Shown in pieces: positions 9,491 through 18,326 of a stretch of 64,000 bases of DNA. The first letter of the stretch is position 1. Each line of letters begins with the position of its first letter. A model generated the notes under the pieces. It ran no database searches and was not told the DNA's origin. It saw only the letters and a program-made list of their open reading frames with translations. This stretch comes from Aquabacterium fontiphilum (GTDB lineage: Bacteria > Pseudomonadota > Gammaproteobacteria > Burkholderiales > Burkholderiaceae_C). A program made the position numbers and the translations under genes. The stretch spans positions 124,001-188,000 of the forward strand of contig NZ_JAAAPN010000001.1 in NCBI RefSeq assembly GCF_009909205.1. The letters are read 5' to 3'.

Positions 9491-10561
9491 ATGGATGTTT
9501 CCGTGGACACCCGTGATGGGCTGGTTGCCATGCCATGGCGGCCAGACGTGTTTCAGAGGATGATGCTGGCGATTGCCGCAATCGCCGGTCTGGCACACCT
9601 TGTCTTCATCGGCTTGATGCTCTGGGCGGGCGTCACCTTGCTGGCCTGGGTCAACGTCGGCAGCGTGGCGCTGTACGCGTGGACGTTCTGGCTGGTCAAG
9701 CGCCACCGCCCCGATCCGGCGCTGTTCTTCATGGGCGTCGAGATCCTGGGCCATGCCCTGCTGGCGGCTTTTGTCATCGGCTGGGACACCGGCTTCCATT
9801 ACTACATGGTCCTCACGATTCCCGTGCTCATGCTCAGCACGATGTGGACGCTGCGGGTCAAGACGCTGCTGGCCGTGATGATCGGCGCGTTGCTGATTGC
9901 GGCGGACGTGTATTTGCGCGGGCGAGCGCCGGTGGTGGCTGTGCCTCAGGCGCTTGAGGCCTTTCTCTACTATTTCAACCTGGTCGCCACGCTGGCCATC
10001 CTCGGCTTTCTGGCCTTCTTCTACCAGCGTCTGGTGCTCATGGCCGAACACCAGTTGCGCCTGCAGGCCTGCACTGATCCACTGACCCAGTTGCGCAACC
10101 GCCGCTTCGCGATGGAGGTGGCGCAACACGAGGCGGCGGTGTTCGAGCGCGGCGGCCGGCCGCTGGCCCTGCTGCTGTGCGACATCGACCACTTCAAGCG
10201 CATCAACGACCAGCATGGCCACGATGCAGGCGACGCTGTGCTGCGCGCGGTCGCGCAGGCGCTGCGCGAAGGCGTACGCGAGATCGACCATGTGGCCCGC
10301 TGGGGTGGCGAAGAGTTTCTGGTGCTCTTGCCTGGCACCGAGGTGGCCGAGGCCGAGCAGGTGGCCGATCGGCTGCGTGAGGCCGTTCAGCGACTGGAAG
10401 CGGGCCCGCGGGCCGGCGCGCTGGCCGTCACCATGACCTTTGGCGTCAGTGTGCTGCGCCCGGGCGAAGGCGTGGAGCAGGCGCTGGCACGGGCCGATCA
10501 GGCGCTGTACCGCGGCAAGGAAGCCGGCCGCAACCGTGTGATCCTTGCTTCCGCTGCCTGA
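9491..10561 (+). CDS. Membrane-bound diguanylate cyclase (GGDEF)
   Basis: This 356-residue protein has five or six N-terminal membrane helices (about residues 24-185) and a C-terminal GGDEF domain. The substrate-binding segment is CDIDHFKRINDQHGHDAGD and the active-site signature is GGEEF. An RxxD inhibitory (I) site is present five residues before it (REID, then HVARW), so product feedback inhibition is likely. It makes cyclic-di-GMP from two GTP. The membrane part has no recognised ligand domain. Its 3' end lies only about 10 bases upstream of the ahcY promoter's -10 box, so the ahcY promoter overlaps or abuts the coding end. I see no strong terminator between them. Confidence 0.92.
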   Translation: MDVSVDTRDGLVAMPWRPDVFQRMMLAIAAIAGLAHLVFIGLMLWAGVTLLAWVNVGSVALYAWTFWLVKRHRPDPALFFMGVEILGHALLAAFVIGWDTGFHYYMVLTIPVLMLSTMWTLRVKTLLAVMIGALLIAADVYLRGRAPVVAVPQALEAFLYYFNLVATLAILGFLAFFYQRLVLMAEHQLRLQACTDPLTQLRNRRFAMEVAQHEAAVFERGGRPLALLLCDIDHFKRINDQHGHDAGDAVLRAVAQALREGVREIDHVARWGGEEFLVLLPGTEVAEAEQVADRLREAVQRLEAGPRAGALAVTMTFGVSVLRPGEGVEQALARADQALYRGKEAGRNRVILASAA

Positions 10562-10571
10562 GCGGTCGCCC

Positions 10572-10703
10572 TATAATCCTCTCCAGCTTTCGAGGAGCGT
10601 TGCAAGGCCCCCGCGCAAACCATTGCGCCCGGCGTGGCCCCAGGCTCGAAGGTGTTCTCCCTCTTGCAACGGCGCTCACCCGCATGTGTCCCGCTGGGTG
10701 AGC
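10572..10703 (+). promoter_or_regulatory. SAH riboswitch with its promoter, controlling ahcY
   Basis: A perfect TATAAT (10572-10577) precedes a clear S-adenosylhomocysteine riboswitch. P1 is TTCGAG (10589-10594) with CTCGAA (10645-10650). The pseudoknot is GAGCG (10595-10599) with CGCTC (10673-10677). A further helix uses TTGCAA at 10600-10605 and 10664-10669. The conserved CGAGGAGCGTTGCAA, CCAGGCTCG and AACGGCGCTCACCC stretches are all present. Downstream GGGTGAGC (10696-10703) is a perfect eight-base complement of GCTCACCC (10674-10681), so a competing hairpin can dissolve the pseudoknot; this looks like the expression platform. The class is known to bind SAH and switch on SAH-removing genes. 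The aptamer is certain; the switching path is inferred. Confidence 0.93.
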
Positions 10704-10768
10704 TGTATCCATTTCTCGTGTTCCCGGGCGCGCACCGCGGCTTCTGAAACTGCTTTAGGAGCTCTGTC

Positions 10769-12205
<1,437 letters not shown>

Positions 12206-12237
12206 TCTCGCCCCTGCGGCCCATTGTTAGGAATTGC

Positions 12238-13014
12238 ATGCCACGCGCTGACCAGCTTCTCGTTCAACATGGGCATGCGCCCACCCGCTCTGCCGCCCAC
12301 CGCCTGGTGGACGCAGGCGCCGCACAGTGGCTGGGCCCCAAGGGCTGGACCACGCTGCGCAAGGCGGGTGAAGACCTGCCGGAGGACGCGCAGCTGCGCG
12401 TCACCAACGACGATGAGCTGCGCTGGGTGTCGCGTGCGGGGCTCAAGCTGGAGGGCGCCCTGGCGCACATCGGCCTGAGCCCGGCGGGCATGACCTGCCT
12501 GGACGTGGGCCAAAGCACGGGTGGCTTCACCGATGTGCTGCTCGCTCAGGGCGCGGCCCGCGTGGTGGGCGTGGACGTGGGCCATGGCCAGTTGCACGAC
12601 AAACTCAAGGCCGATGCGCGCGTGGTGTGCCTGGAGAACCTCAACGCCCGTGAGCTGGACGGCAGCGCACTGCGTGAGCAGGCGCCGGCCGAGGGTTTCG
12701 ATCTGATCGTGGCCGACCTGTCCTTCATCGCGCTGTCCAAGATCGTGCCCGGCCTGGGCCCCTGGCTGAAGCCGGGCGGCCAGGTGGTCATGCTGATCAA
12801 GCCGCAGTTCGAGGTGGGCAAAGAGCATGTAGGCAAGGGCGGCGTCGTCAAAGACCCGGCCCAGCACGCACGTGCCCGCGACATGGTGCGCCGCGCGTGT
12901 ACCGATCTGGGCTGGAAGGTGCACAAGGGCTTTGCCAGCCCGATTGCCGGTGGCGACGGCAACCTGGAATTCTTCATCTGGGCGCAGTCGCCGCTGGCGC
13001 CCGAGCAAGCGTGA
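12238..13014 (+). CDS. TlyA-family rRNA methyltransferase-like protein (S4 + FtsJ domains)
   Basis: This 258-residue protein has an N-terminal S4 RNA-binding segment (PRADQLLVQHGHAPTRSAAH) and an FtsJ-like methyltransferase domain. The SAM-binding site is CLDVGQSTGGFTDVLL, the catalytic-type segment is LIVADLSFIAL, and the C-terminal IKPQFEVGKEHVGKGGVV motif is diagnostic of the TlyA/hemolysin A family. Members methylate ribosomal RNA at 2'-O positions; some were first described as hemolysins. The ATG at 12238 has AGGA upstream. It lies between ahcY and metF, 32 bases after the former and 4 before the latter, so it is probably co-transcribed and would be influenced by the SAH riboswitch. Confidence 0.85.
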   Translation: MPRADQLLVQHGHAPTRSAAHRLVDAGAAQWLGPKGWTTLRKAGEDLPEDAQLRVTNDDELRWVSRAGLKLEGALAHIGLSPAGMTCLDVGQSTGGFTDVLLAQGAARVVGVDVGHGQLHDKLKADARVVCLENLNARELDGSALREQAPAEGFDLIVADLSFIALSKIVPGLGPWLKPGGQVVMLIKPQFEVGKEHVGKGGVVKDPAQHARARDMVRRACTDLGWKVHKGFASPIAGGDGNLEFFIWAQSPLAPEQA

Positions 13015-13018
13015 TCTC

Positions 13019-13870
13019 ATGACCACCGTTGACCCCACGCAGCAGCGCCTGCCCATCAGCTTCGAGTTCTTCCCGCCCAAGACGCCCGAGGGCGTGGACA
13101 AGCTCGCGGCGGTGCGCCAGCAGCTCTACCCGCTCAAGCCCGAGTACTGCTCGGTCACCTACGGAGCTGGCGGCTCCACGCAAGACGGCACCATCCAGAC
13201 CGTGCGCGCCATCCTGGCCGAAGGCTGCGATGCGGCCCCCCACTTTTCGTGCATTGGCGCGAGCAAGGCCAGCGTGCGCGAGCAGCTGGCCCAGTTCAAG
13301 GCCGAAGGCATCACGCGCATCGTGGCACTGCGTGGCGACCTGCCCAGTGGCTACGGTGGCTTTGGCGAGTTCAAGTACGCCAGCGAGCTGGTGGCCTTCA
13401 TCCGCGAAGAAACGGGCAGCCACTTCCACATCGAGGTGGGCGCCTACCCCGAGATGCACCCCCAGGCCCGCAACCCGCAGGCAGATTTGCAGGCCTACGT
13501 CACCAAGGTGAAGGCCGGGGCCGACGTGGCCATCACCCAGTACTTCTACAACACCGACGCCTACTTCCGCTTTGTGGACGACGCCGAGAAGGCCGGTGCC
13601 ACCATCCCCGTGGTCCCGGGCATCATGCCCATCACCAATGCCAGCCAGTTGCTGCGCTTCTCGGATGCCTGCGGTGCCGAGATCCCGCGATGGATCCGCA
13701 CCCGCCTGGAAGGCTTTGGCGATGACAAGGCCTCCATCCAGGCCTTTGGGCTCGATGTGGTGGTCGACCTGTGCGACCAATTGCGCTGCGCCGGCGTGCC
13801 CGGCCTGCACTTCTATTCGATGAACCAGGCCACGGCCGTCAAGGCCATCTGCGAGCGCCTGGGCTGGTGA
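13019..13870 (+). CDS. metF: Methylenetetrahydrofolate reductase
   Basis: This 283-residue flavoprotein reduces 5,10-methylenetetrahydrofolate to 5-methyltetrahydrofolate, the methyl donor for methionine synthesis. The N-terminus PISFEFFPPKTPEG is the family signature, followed by YGAGGSTQDGTIQTVRA, RGDLPSGYGGFG and the C-terminal PGLHFYSMNQA. The start is four bases after the TlyA-family gene's stop. A longer open frame begins inside that gene but lacks similarity, and the ATG at 13019 gives the conserved N-terminus. It completes an ahcY-methyltransferase-metF operon and links methyl recycling to folate. A weak GCCAC/GTGGC hairpin follows the stop, but no classical terminator was found. Confidence 0.96.
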   Translation: MTTVDPTQQRLPISFEFFPPKTPEGVDKLAAVRQQLYPLKPEYCSVTYGAGGSTQDGTIQTVRAILAEGCDAAPHFSCIGASKASVREQLAQFKAEGITRIVALRGDLPSGYGGFGEFKYASELVAFIREETGSHFHIEVGAYPEMHPQARNPQADLQAYVTKVKAGADVAITQYFYNTDAYFRFVDDAEKAGATIPVVPGIMPITNASQLLRFSDACGAEIPRWIRTRLEGFGDDKASIQAFGLDVVVDLCDQLRCAGVPGLHFYSMNQATAVKAICERLGW

Positions 13871-14089
13871 ACGCCCGCCGCGCAGCCACCGTGTTGCGTG
13901 GCCGCATCGTTTCACCTTGTTGCATCTGATCTGGCGCAAAGACGGGGCGGCTGTGAGACCCCGGCAGCGTTTTCAGGCGGTTGCGACTTGATGCAGCACA
14001 AGTCGGGCAGGGGTGGTGATTGTTGAAATGAATCCATCGCGGCCCCGGGCGGGGTCGCAGGTTTCTGGTTCATCAAGAAGGACACCATC

Positions 14090-14701
14090 ATGACCCACAC
14101 CGCTGTTCGCATCGCCGCTGCGCTGGCCCTGGCCGCCACCACCCTGACGCCCGCCGTCGCCCAGACCGCTGACGGTCAGTGGCTGGTGCGTGCCCGTGCC
14201 GTCCATCTGGATGCTGCCAACAAGGACACCGTCGACATCACCGACGTGAGCATCAACAACAAGTGGCTGCCGGAAGTGGACATCAGCTACTTCTTCACCC
14301 CCAACATTGCGGCCGAGCTGATCCTGACCTACCCGCAAAAGCAAGACGTGCGTTCGTCGGCCCACGGTGGCAAGATCGGCACCCTCAAGCACCTGCCCCC
14401 CGTGCTGAGCCTGCAGTACCACTTTGATCAGGTCAACGGCTTCAAGCCCTATGTCGGCGCCGGCCTGAACTACACCCGCTTCTCGAATGTGGACCTGCCC
14501 GACGGCTTCACGATCAAGAAGAACAGCGTCGGTCTGGCTCTGCAAGCCGGTGTGGACTACGAAATCAGCAAGGGCATGTACCTGAACCTGGATGTCAAGA
14601 AGGTGCAGATCCGCACCGACCTGAAGCTCGAAGGCGAGAAGCTGGGCAAGGTCAAGGTCGATCCGCTGCTGATCGGCCTGGGCATCGGCTGGCGCTTCTG
14701 A
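14090..14701 (+). CDS. OmpW-family outer membrane protein
   Basis: This 203-residue exported beta-barrel begins with a signal peptide (RIAAALALAATTLTPAVAQ). The OmpW pattern is WLVRARAVHLDAAN, ISYFFTPNIAAELILTYPQK, a FKPYVGAGLNYTRFS strand and the terminal LLIGLGIGWRF, whose last Phe is the outer-membrane assembly signal. OmpW proteins form eight-stranded barrels with a hydrophobic channel. AAGGA lies upstream of the ATG. An FNR-like half-site TTGAT (13988-13992) followed by CACAA is present in the 219-base upstream region but is too imperfect to assign. A UUCG-loop terminator follows the gene. Confidence 0.9.
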   Translation: MTHTAVRIAAALALAATTLTPAVAQTADGQWLVRARAVHLDAANKDTVDITDVSINNKWLPEVDISYFFTPNIAAELILTYPQKQDVRSSAHGGKIGTLKHLPPVLSLQYHFDQVNGFKPYVGAGLNYTRFSNVDLPDGFTIKKNSVGLALQAGVDYEISKGMYLNLDVKKVQIRTDLKLEGEKLGKVKVDPLLIGLGIGWRF

Positions 14702-14743
14702 TTGGCTGATCTGATCGGCTGAGCGCTCGCGCATCACCGCACC

Positions 14744-14775
14744 AAGAGCCTCCTTCGGGAGGCTTTTGGTTTTTT
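14744..14775 (+). terminator. Intrinsic terminator after the OmpW gene
   Basis: The stem AGCCTCC/GGAGGCT is capped by a TTCG tetraloop and extended by an A-T base at 14744-14746, then followed by TTTTGGTTTTTT. This is a textbook Rho-independent terminator. Confidence 0.9.
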
Positions 14776-14804
14776 GGGGTCTCTGCTGCTTTGTGTGGGT
14801 CGCG

Positions 14805-15046
14805 GGCATCAGGCCGCCGGGGGCGGCGGGCGGGCTTCACGATGCGGGCCCTGCTGGCGCAGGGCTTCCCTGCGGTGCTCGCCATGGGCTGGGGCCGTGG
14901 AACTCGCTGCGCTGTCGCTCCGCTCGAACATCCCCGGCCAGTCAGATCACGAGACCGATCTTCGCCCGCGAAGCTCGGCCCAGCCCATGCCTGCGCGCCT
15001 CGGCCGCATCGAGGCGCCCGCCCGCCGCCCCCGGCGGCCTGATGCC
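14805..15046. repeat. Large interspersed palindrome with perfect 31-bp arms
   Basis: Positions 14805-14835 and 15016-15046 are perfect inverted copies of each other (31 of 31 bases), very rich in G+C. Inside them, CGATGCGG (14840-14847) is matched by CCGCATCG (15004-15011), and CATGGGCTGGG (14883-14893) by CCCAGCCCATG (14979-14989), so most of the 242-base block folds into a long imperfect hairpin. The centre contains GAACTCGCTGCGCTGTCGC. Together with flanking bases the segment 14776-15165 holds no gene I can support. The structure suggests a dispersed extragenic palindrome or a remnant of a mobile element; no transposase is present. Confidence 0.8.
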
Positions 15047-15165
15047 GAGTCGTGGCGTGCGACGGATCATCGCGCCGGTGGCCATCGTTGCGCGACACAA
15101 TCTTGGGCAATGGGCGCCTGCATGGCCTGCCTCAACGCAACCACCAGAGACCTGACGTCGGACAC

Positions 15166-15930
15166 ATGAGCAAGAAGCCCAAAATAGTGATGGCCCTTTA
15201 CACCCACCGGGACACCTCCGCGTGGTCGGTGGGCCGACAGTTGCTGGATGCTCAGGTGGCGGCCCACCCGCTTCTGACACCGCATTACGTGTCGAACAAC
15301 CCGGACGACTGTCGCGAGCCGCTGACGGATGAGGCCATGGCTGAGCGCCTCTGGAATGCGCAGCACCCGGTGGCCGGACATGGCAATGATGTCGTTCTGT
15401 TGCAGAACGATTTCGCCTGGAAGCGTCGCAAGCGCATCGCCTGCCTGGCGTACCTCTGCCACGGCTTCGTCAATCTGAGGGGAGAGGTGATTCCTGGGCG
15501 CTTGAACCTCAGGGCCGCCCCCCATCCTGAGGTGGATTGGCTGGCCTTGTTCAAGCAGTGGTGTGAAATCTGTCCGCCCCAGTTGGCCATGCTGCACCAT
15601 TTCACCCCCACGGAACTGGCCGACCGACAGCTCGAGGCCGTTTATTTCCACGCGGGCTCCCTCGGGAGTTACGACAACCCTCAGTTTCTCAATGCCGCCT
15701 GGGCCATGTATTTCGGTGAGGGCATGGCTCAGCATGTGGACGTCCCGGTTCTGCAGGCTGCGGGCTTCCTGGTCGAGTCCATGCCGAACGGTTACCTGGT
15801 GCGCATCACCCCCGATCTGGCCGATGTGGCGCGCGACTATGCCGCCTTTGCCGAGCGCCGTGCCGAGCTCAAGCAGCATTTCCCGTCGGGCTTTTTTCCG
15901 ATGAGCGATGTGCCCGAGCTGGGAGGGTGA
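15166..15930 (+). CDS. Hypothetical protein
   Basis: This 254-residue protein starts MSKKPKIVMALYTHRDTSAW. I do not recognise the family with confidence. It is soluble-looking, with no signal peptide or membrane helix and no obvious catalytic motif. It has a region of aromatic and acidic residues (WLALFKQWCEICPPQLAML) and a C-terminal charged helix (YAAFAERRAELKQ). The size, lack of signals and position between a palindromic repeat and a toxin-antitoxin pair recall immunity-type proteins such as Imm52, but the similarity is too weak to name. The ATG at 15166 is chosen because the upstream frame runs through the repeat region. Confidence 0.6.
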   Translation: MSKKPKIVMALYTHRDTSAWSVGRQLLDAQVAAHPLLTPHYVSNNPDDCREPLTDEAMAERLWNAQHPVAGHGNDVVLLQNDFAWKRRKRIACLAYLCHGFVNLRGEVIPGRLNLRAAPHPEVDWLALFKQWCEICPPQLAMLHHFTPTELADRQLEAVYFHAGSLGSYDNPQFLNAAWAMYFGEGMAQHVDVPVLQAAGFLVESMPNGYLVRITPDLADVARDYAAFAERRAELKQHFPSGFFPMSDVPELGG

Positions 15931-16000
15931 TCGGCCCCGCGCTTTGGCTTGAACCCAGCACAGCGTGGCGCCTAACGCGGGTTTCGGTCAGAATGAAGTC

Positions 16001-16300
16001 ATGCGCTTGCACGCCGACCTGATTCAAGTCATCAAGGACGTGGCCCAGCAGCAGCTTGGGCCCGACGTGGAGGTGCGCCTATTTGGCTCGCGCCTGGATG
16101 ATCAGGCACGGGGCGGCGACATCGACCTCTACATCGAAACGCCCCATGTGCTGAACAACCGCGCCCTGACCGCCGCCCGAGTGGCCGCACGGCTGGAGCG
16201 CCGCCTGGGCGACCGCAAGGTGGATGTCGTGCTGGTGGACCCGTCCACCACCCATCAGCCGGTGCACACCGTGGCCCGCCAGGAAGGTGTGGTGCTGTGA
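16001..16300 (+). CDS. mntA: MntA-like minimal nucleotidyltransferase antitoxin
   Basis: This 99-residue protein is a minimal nucleotidyltransferase. The polymerase-beta fold motif appears as LFGSRLDDQARGGDIDLYIE: GS followed by the D-x-D metal-binding pair. In HepT/MntA systems this enzyme transfers AMP groups to a tyrosine of the partner HEPN toxin and so neutralises it. The stop (16298-16300) overlaps the start of the HEPN gene (GTG at 16297), so the two are translationally coupled. The ATG at 16001 is chosen over an upstream start because relatives begin just before the LHADLIQVIKDVA helix. Antitoxin function is inferred from the pair. Confidence 0.85.
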   Translation: MRLHADLIQVIKDVAQQQLGPDVEVRLFGSRLDDQARGGDIDLYIETPHVLNNRALTAARVAARLERRLGDRKVDVVLVDPSTTHQPVHTVARQEGVVL

Positions 16301-16743
16301 GCGACGAGCGCCTGGCCTTCCTGCGTGACATCGTGGCCTTGGAGGTGGAGCACCTGCAGCAAACCGATCAGCGCCTGTTTCAAGAGCCCATGGATGCGGA
16401 CCGGGTGCGACGGCTCCGCTACGACATTGACTTGGCCGAGCGCGTGGATGCGTTTGTGGCGCGGTTCGGGCGGCTGCAAGACACCGTGGCCGACAAACTG
16501 CTGCCCGCCTTGCTGCAGGCCAAAGCCGAATCCGTGGGCCCGGCGCTCGACAACCTCAACAAGGCTGAGCGCTTTGGCTGGCTGGCCTCGGTGGATGAAT
16601 GGCTGGTGGTGCGCAAGCTGCGCAACCGCATGATCCACGAGTATGTGAAAGACCCGGCCGAACTGGCCCAGGCGCTGCAAGCGGCTCACGACTTCGTGCC
16701 TCTGCTGGTCCACACCGCCCAGCGGATGCGCCAGGCCGCCTGA
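16297..16743 (+). CDS. hepT: HepT-like HEPN-domain ribonuclease toxin
   Basis: This 148-residue helical protein is a HEPN domain of the HepT type. The diagnostic RX4HXY motif is intact as RNRMIHEY near residues 108-115: the Arg and His form the RNase active site, and the Tyr is the residue modified by the MntA partner. The usual HepT start is GTG here, overlapping the antitoxin stop. The two genes form a compact type VII toxin-antitoxin module. It lies in a short accessory stretch beside the large palindrome and the unknown gene at 15166. A bidirectional terminator is found about 80 bases after the stop. Confidence 0.87.
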   Translation: MSDERLAFLRDIVALEVEHLQQTDQRLFQEPMDADRVRRLRYDIDLAERVDAFVARFGRLQDTVADKLLPALLQAKAESVGPALDNLNKAERFGWLASVDEWLVVRKLRNRMIHEYVKDPAELAQALQAAHDFVPLLVHTAQRMRQAA

Positions 16744-16824
16744 GAGCCAGCGCCGATGGACGACGTGCCGGAGTTGCTGCCCCTGAGGCGTCGCCACGTA
16801 TGGGCTGGCGCGTTCAGGCCACAA

Positions 16825-16849
16825 AAAAGCCCGCACAAGGCGGGCTTTT
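16825..16849. terminator. Bidirectional terminator between convergent hepT and PEP-CTERM gene
   Basis: A perfect ten-base stem AAAAGCCCGC/GCGGGCTTTT encloses ACAAG. It is flanked by A-runs on the left and T-runs on the right, so it can stop transcription from both sides. Confidence 0.9.
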
Positions 16850-16881
16850 GAGCCGACGCGGCAGGCCGAAGCCTGCGGCGA

Positions 16882-17577
16882 TCAGGCTTGGCGGCGGCGC
16901 TTGGCCAGGGCCAGGCCGATCAGGCCGATGCCCATCAGCGCGTAGGTCGAGGGCTCGGGGATGGCCGGCGTCACCGACACGGTGCCGATCTTGATCGAGC
17001 CGATCAGGTCAGCGATGTAGGTGTAGTCGTCGGGGTTCAGTTCGGCGGCCGTCAGGTAGTCGCGGAAACCTTGCGACAGCACGAAGCCCGAGGCGTCCAG
17101 GCCCAGGGTGCGGGTGGTGCCCGAGCTGGTCACGTTGGTGCCGGCCACGCCGCCGAAGCTGCTGGACACATTGGTGGCGGTCAGCAGCGACTGGTCGTTC
17201 AGGTTCAGCAGGGGCAGCAGGGTCGAGCCCACCAGCAGATCACCGTACAGGGTGTTGGTGCCCACGTCGAAGGTGAAGTCGCTCAGCGTGACGGTCGGGT
17301 TCAGCGTCTTGGTCAGGCGGATGCCGGCGGTCTGGGCGAAGTTGATGTCGATCGGGCCGGGGCTGGCGTCCAGGCTGACCGACTCGACGGCGATGGTCAG
17401 GTTGTTGCCGCTCAACGTCGAGCCGCCCGTCGCGGCGACCGAGTAGCCGGTCGACGAGATGGCGGACGGGTTCAGCGTCACGGTGGCGTTGGTGGCCGTG
17501 AAGGGCTGGTTGGCCGCAGAGGCCACACCGGCCGCTGCGAACAGCGCAACGGCGCTGGCGAGCTTGGTGAATGTCAT
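16882..17577 (-). CDS. Secreted PEP-CTERM sorting domain protein
   Basis: This 231-residue exported protein starts MTFTKLASAVALFAAAGVA with cleavage after SAAN-type residues, preceded by AAGGAAG. The middle is a Ser/Thr-rich beta-type domain with no recognised catalytic motif. The C-terminal tag is IPEPSTYALMGIGLIGLALA plus KRRRQA, the PEP-CTERM signature for exosortase-type processing at the cell surface. It is the second such protein in the window and shares no clear similarity with the one at 8660 apart from the tag. It is convergent with the hepT module, separated by a bidirectional terminator. The start at 17577 is supported by the Shine-Dalgarno sequence. Confidence 0.88.
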   Translation of the reverse strand: MTFTKLASAVALFAAAGVASAANQPFTATNATVTLNPSAISSTGYSVAATGGSTLSGNNLTIAVESVSLDASPGPIDINFAQTAGIRLTKTLNPTVTLSDFTFDVGTNTLYGDLLVGSTLLPLLNLNDQSLLTATNVSSSFGGVAGTNVTSSGTTRTLGLDASGFVLSQGFRDYLTAAELNPDDYTYIADLIGSIKIGTVSVTPAIPEPSTYALMGIGLIGLALAKRRRQA

Positions 17578-17715
17578 CGGTTCTTCCTTGAAGGCTGAAA
17601 TGGCTGGTGATTCGATCAAATACACGGCACTGAGGCCTTGTCTACGCCATGTTCTACTTCCTCCACCCGATGGGCGATAGGGTTCACCTTAATTCCCCCC
17701 GAAACACGGGGTGCG

Positions 17716-18297
17716 TTAACTGCTCCAAGTGTTGCGTTCGGTGATCACCGCCATCAGCGGCACGTCATGCGCTTGGGCGACCAGCTGGTCCGCCGGCAGC
17801 AGCCCGATTTCCCAGCTCAGACCGATCGCGACGGCCTCGGGATGGGCGGCGAGGTAGCGATCGAAGTAGCCGCCGCCATAACCCAGGCGGATGGCCCCCG
17901 CGGTGTGGCCCACGCATGGCACCAACAGCACGTCGGGCCGAACTTCGCGCCCGTCGGCGCAGGCGATGCCGTGGTCGTCGGTGGCCCGCGGCGGCTGCCC
18001 GTCCCACAGGCGGTAATGCATGGCCGGTGGGTTTTTCTGCGACGTGGGCAGGGCAAGCGTGCAGCCCAACGTCCGTTGGGCCTTCAGGGCCAGGGAGTTC
18101 GGGTTAAATTCCCCTGGAAGTGCCCAGTACACCCCCAGGCACGTCGGCTCGAGTTGCACCAGCGCGTCCCACAGCCGCTGCGCGAGCGCGTCATGCGCCG
18201 CGGCGGCGGCCTCGCTGGCCCACCAGGTCTTGCGTGCAGCCAGCAGCGCGCGACGCAGGCTGGTGCGATCGGAATCGGGAGCAGGCGAAGGGGGCAT
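17716..18297 (-). CDS. 5-formyltetrahydrofolate cyclo-ligase
   Basis: This 193-residue enzyme converts 5-formyltetrahydrofolate to 5,10-methenyltetrahydrofolate using ATP, linking folate storage to one-carbon metabolism. Family features are visible: an N-terminal basic RRALLAARKTW helix, VLLVPCVGHTAGAIRLGYGG, the glycine-rich LGYGGGYFDRYL phosphate/ATP-binding motif, and the C-terminal HDVPLMAVITE. The ATG at 18297 follows GGGG-rich sequence; a slightly longer frame begins at 18315. It is divergent from the lytic transglycosylase with only 29 bases between starts, so the two promoters must be compact or overlap the coding ends. It fits the other folate and methyl-cycle genes here, though it is not in the same operon. 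Confidence 0.93.
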   Translation of the reverse strand: MPPSPAPDSDRTSLRRALLAARKTWWASEAAAAAHDALAQRLWDALVQLEPTCLGVYWALPGEFNPNSLALKAQRTLGCTLALPTSQKNPPAMHYRLWDGQPPRATDDHGIACADGREVRPDVLLVPCVGHTAGAIRLGYGGGYFDRYLAAHPEAVAIGLSWEIGLLPADQLVAQAHDVPLMAVITERNTWSS

Positions 18298-18326
18298 GGC
18301 ACACACCAACAGCAAACGGACACAAG

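Noticed and set aside
13988..14001. FNR/Anr box upstream of the OmpW gene (TTGAT-N4-CACAA)
   Set aside because: Only one half-site is intact; the second has two mismatches, so it is not listed as a feature.
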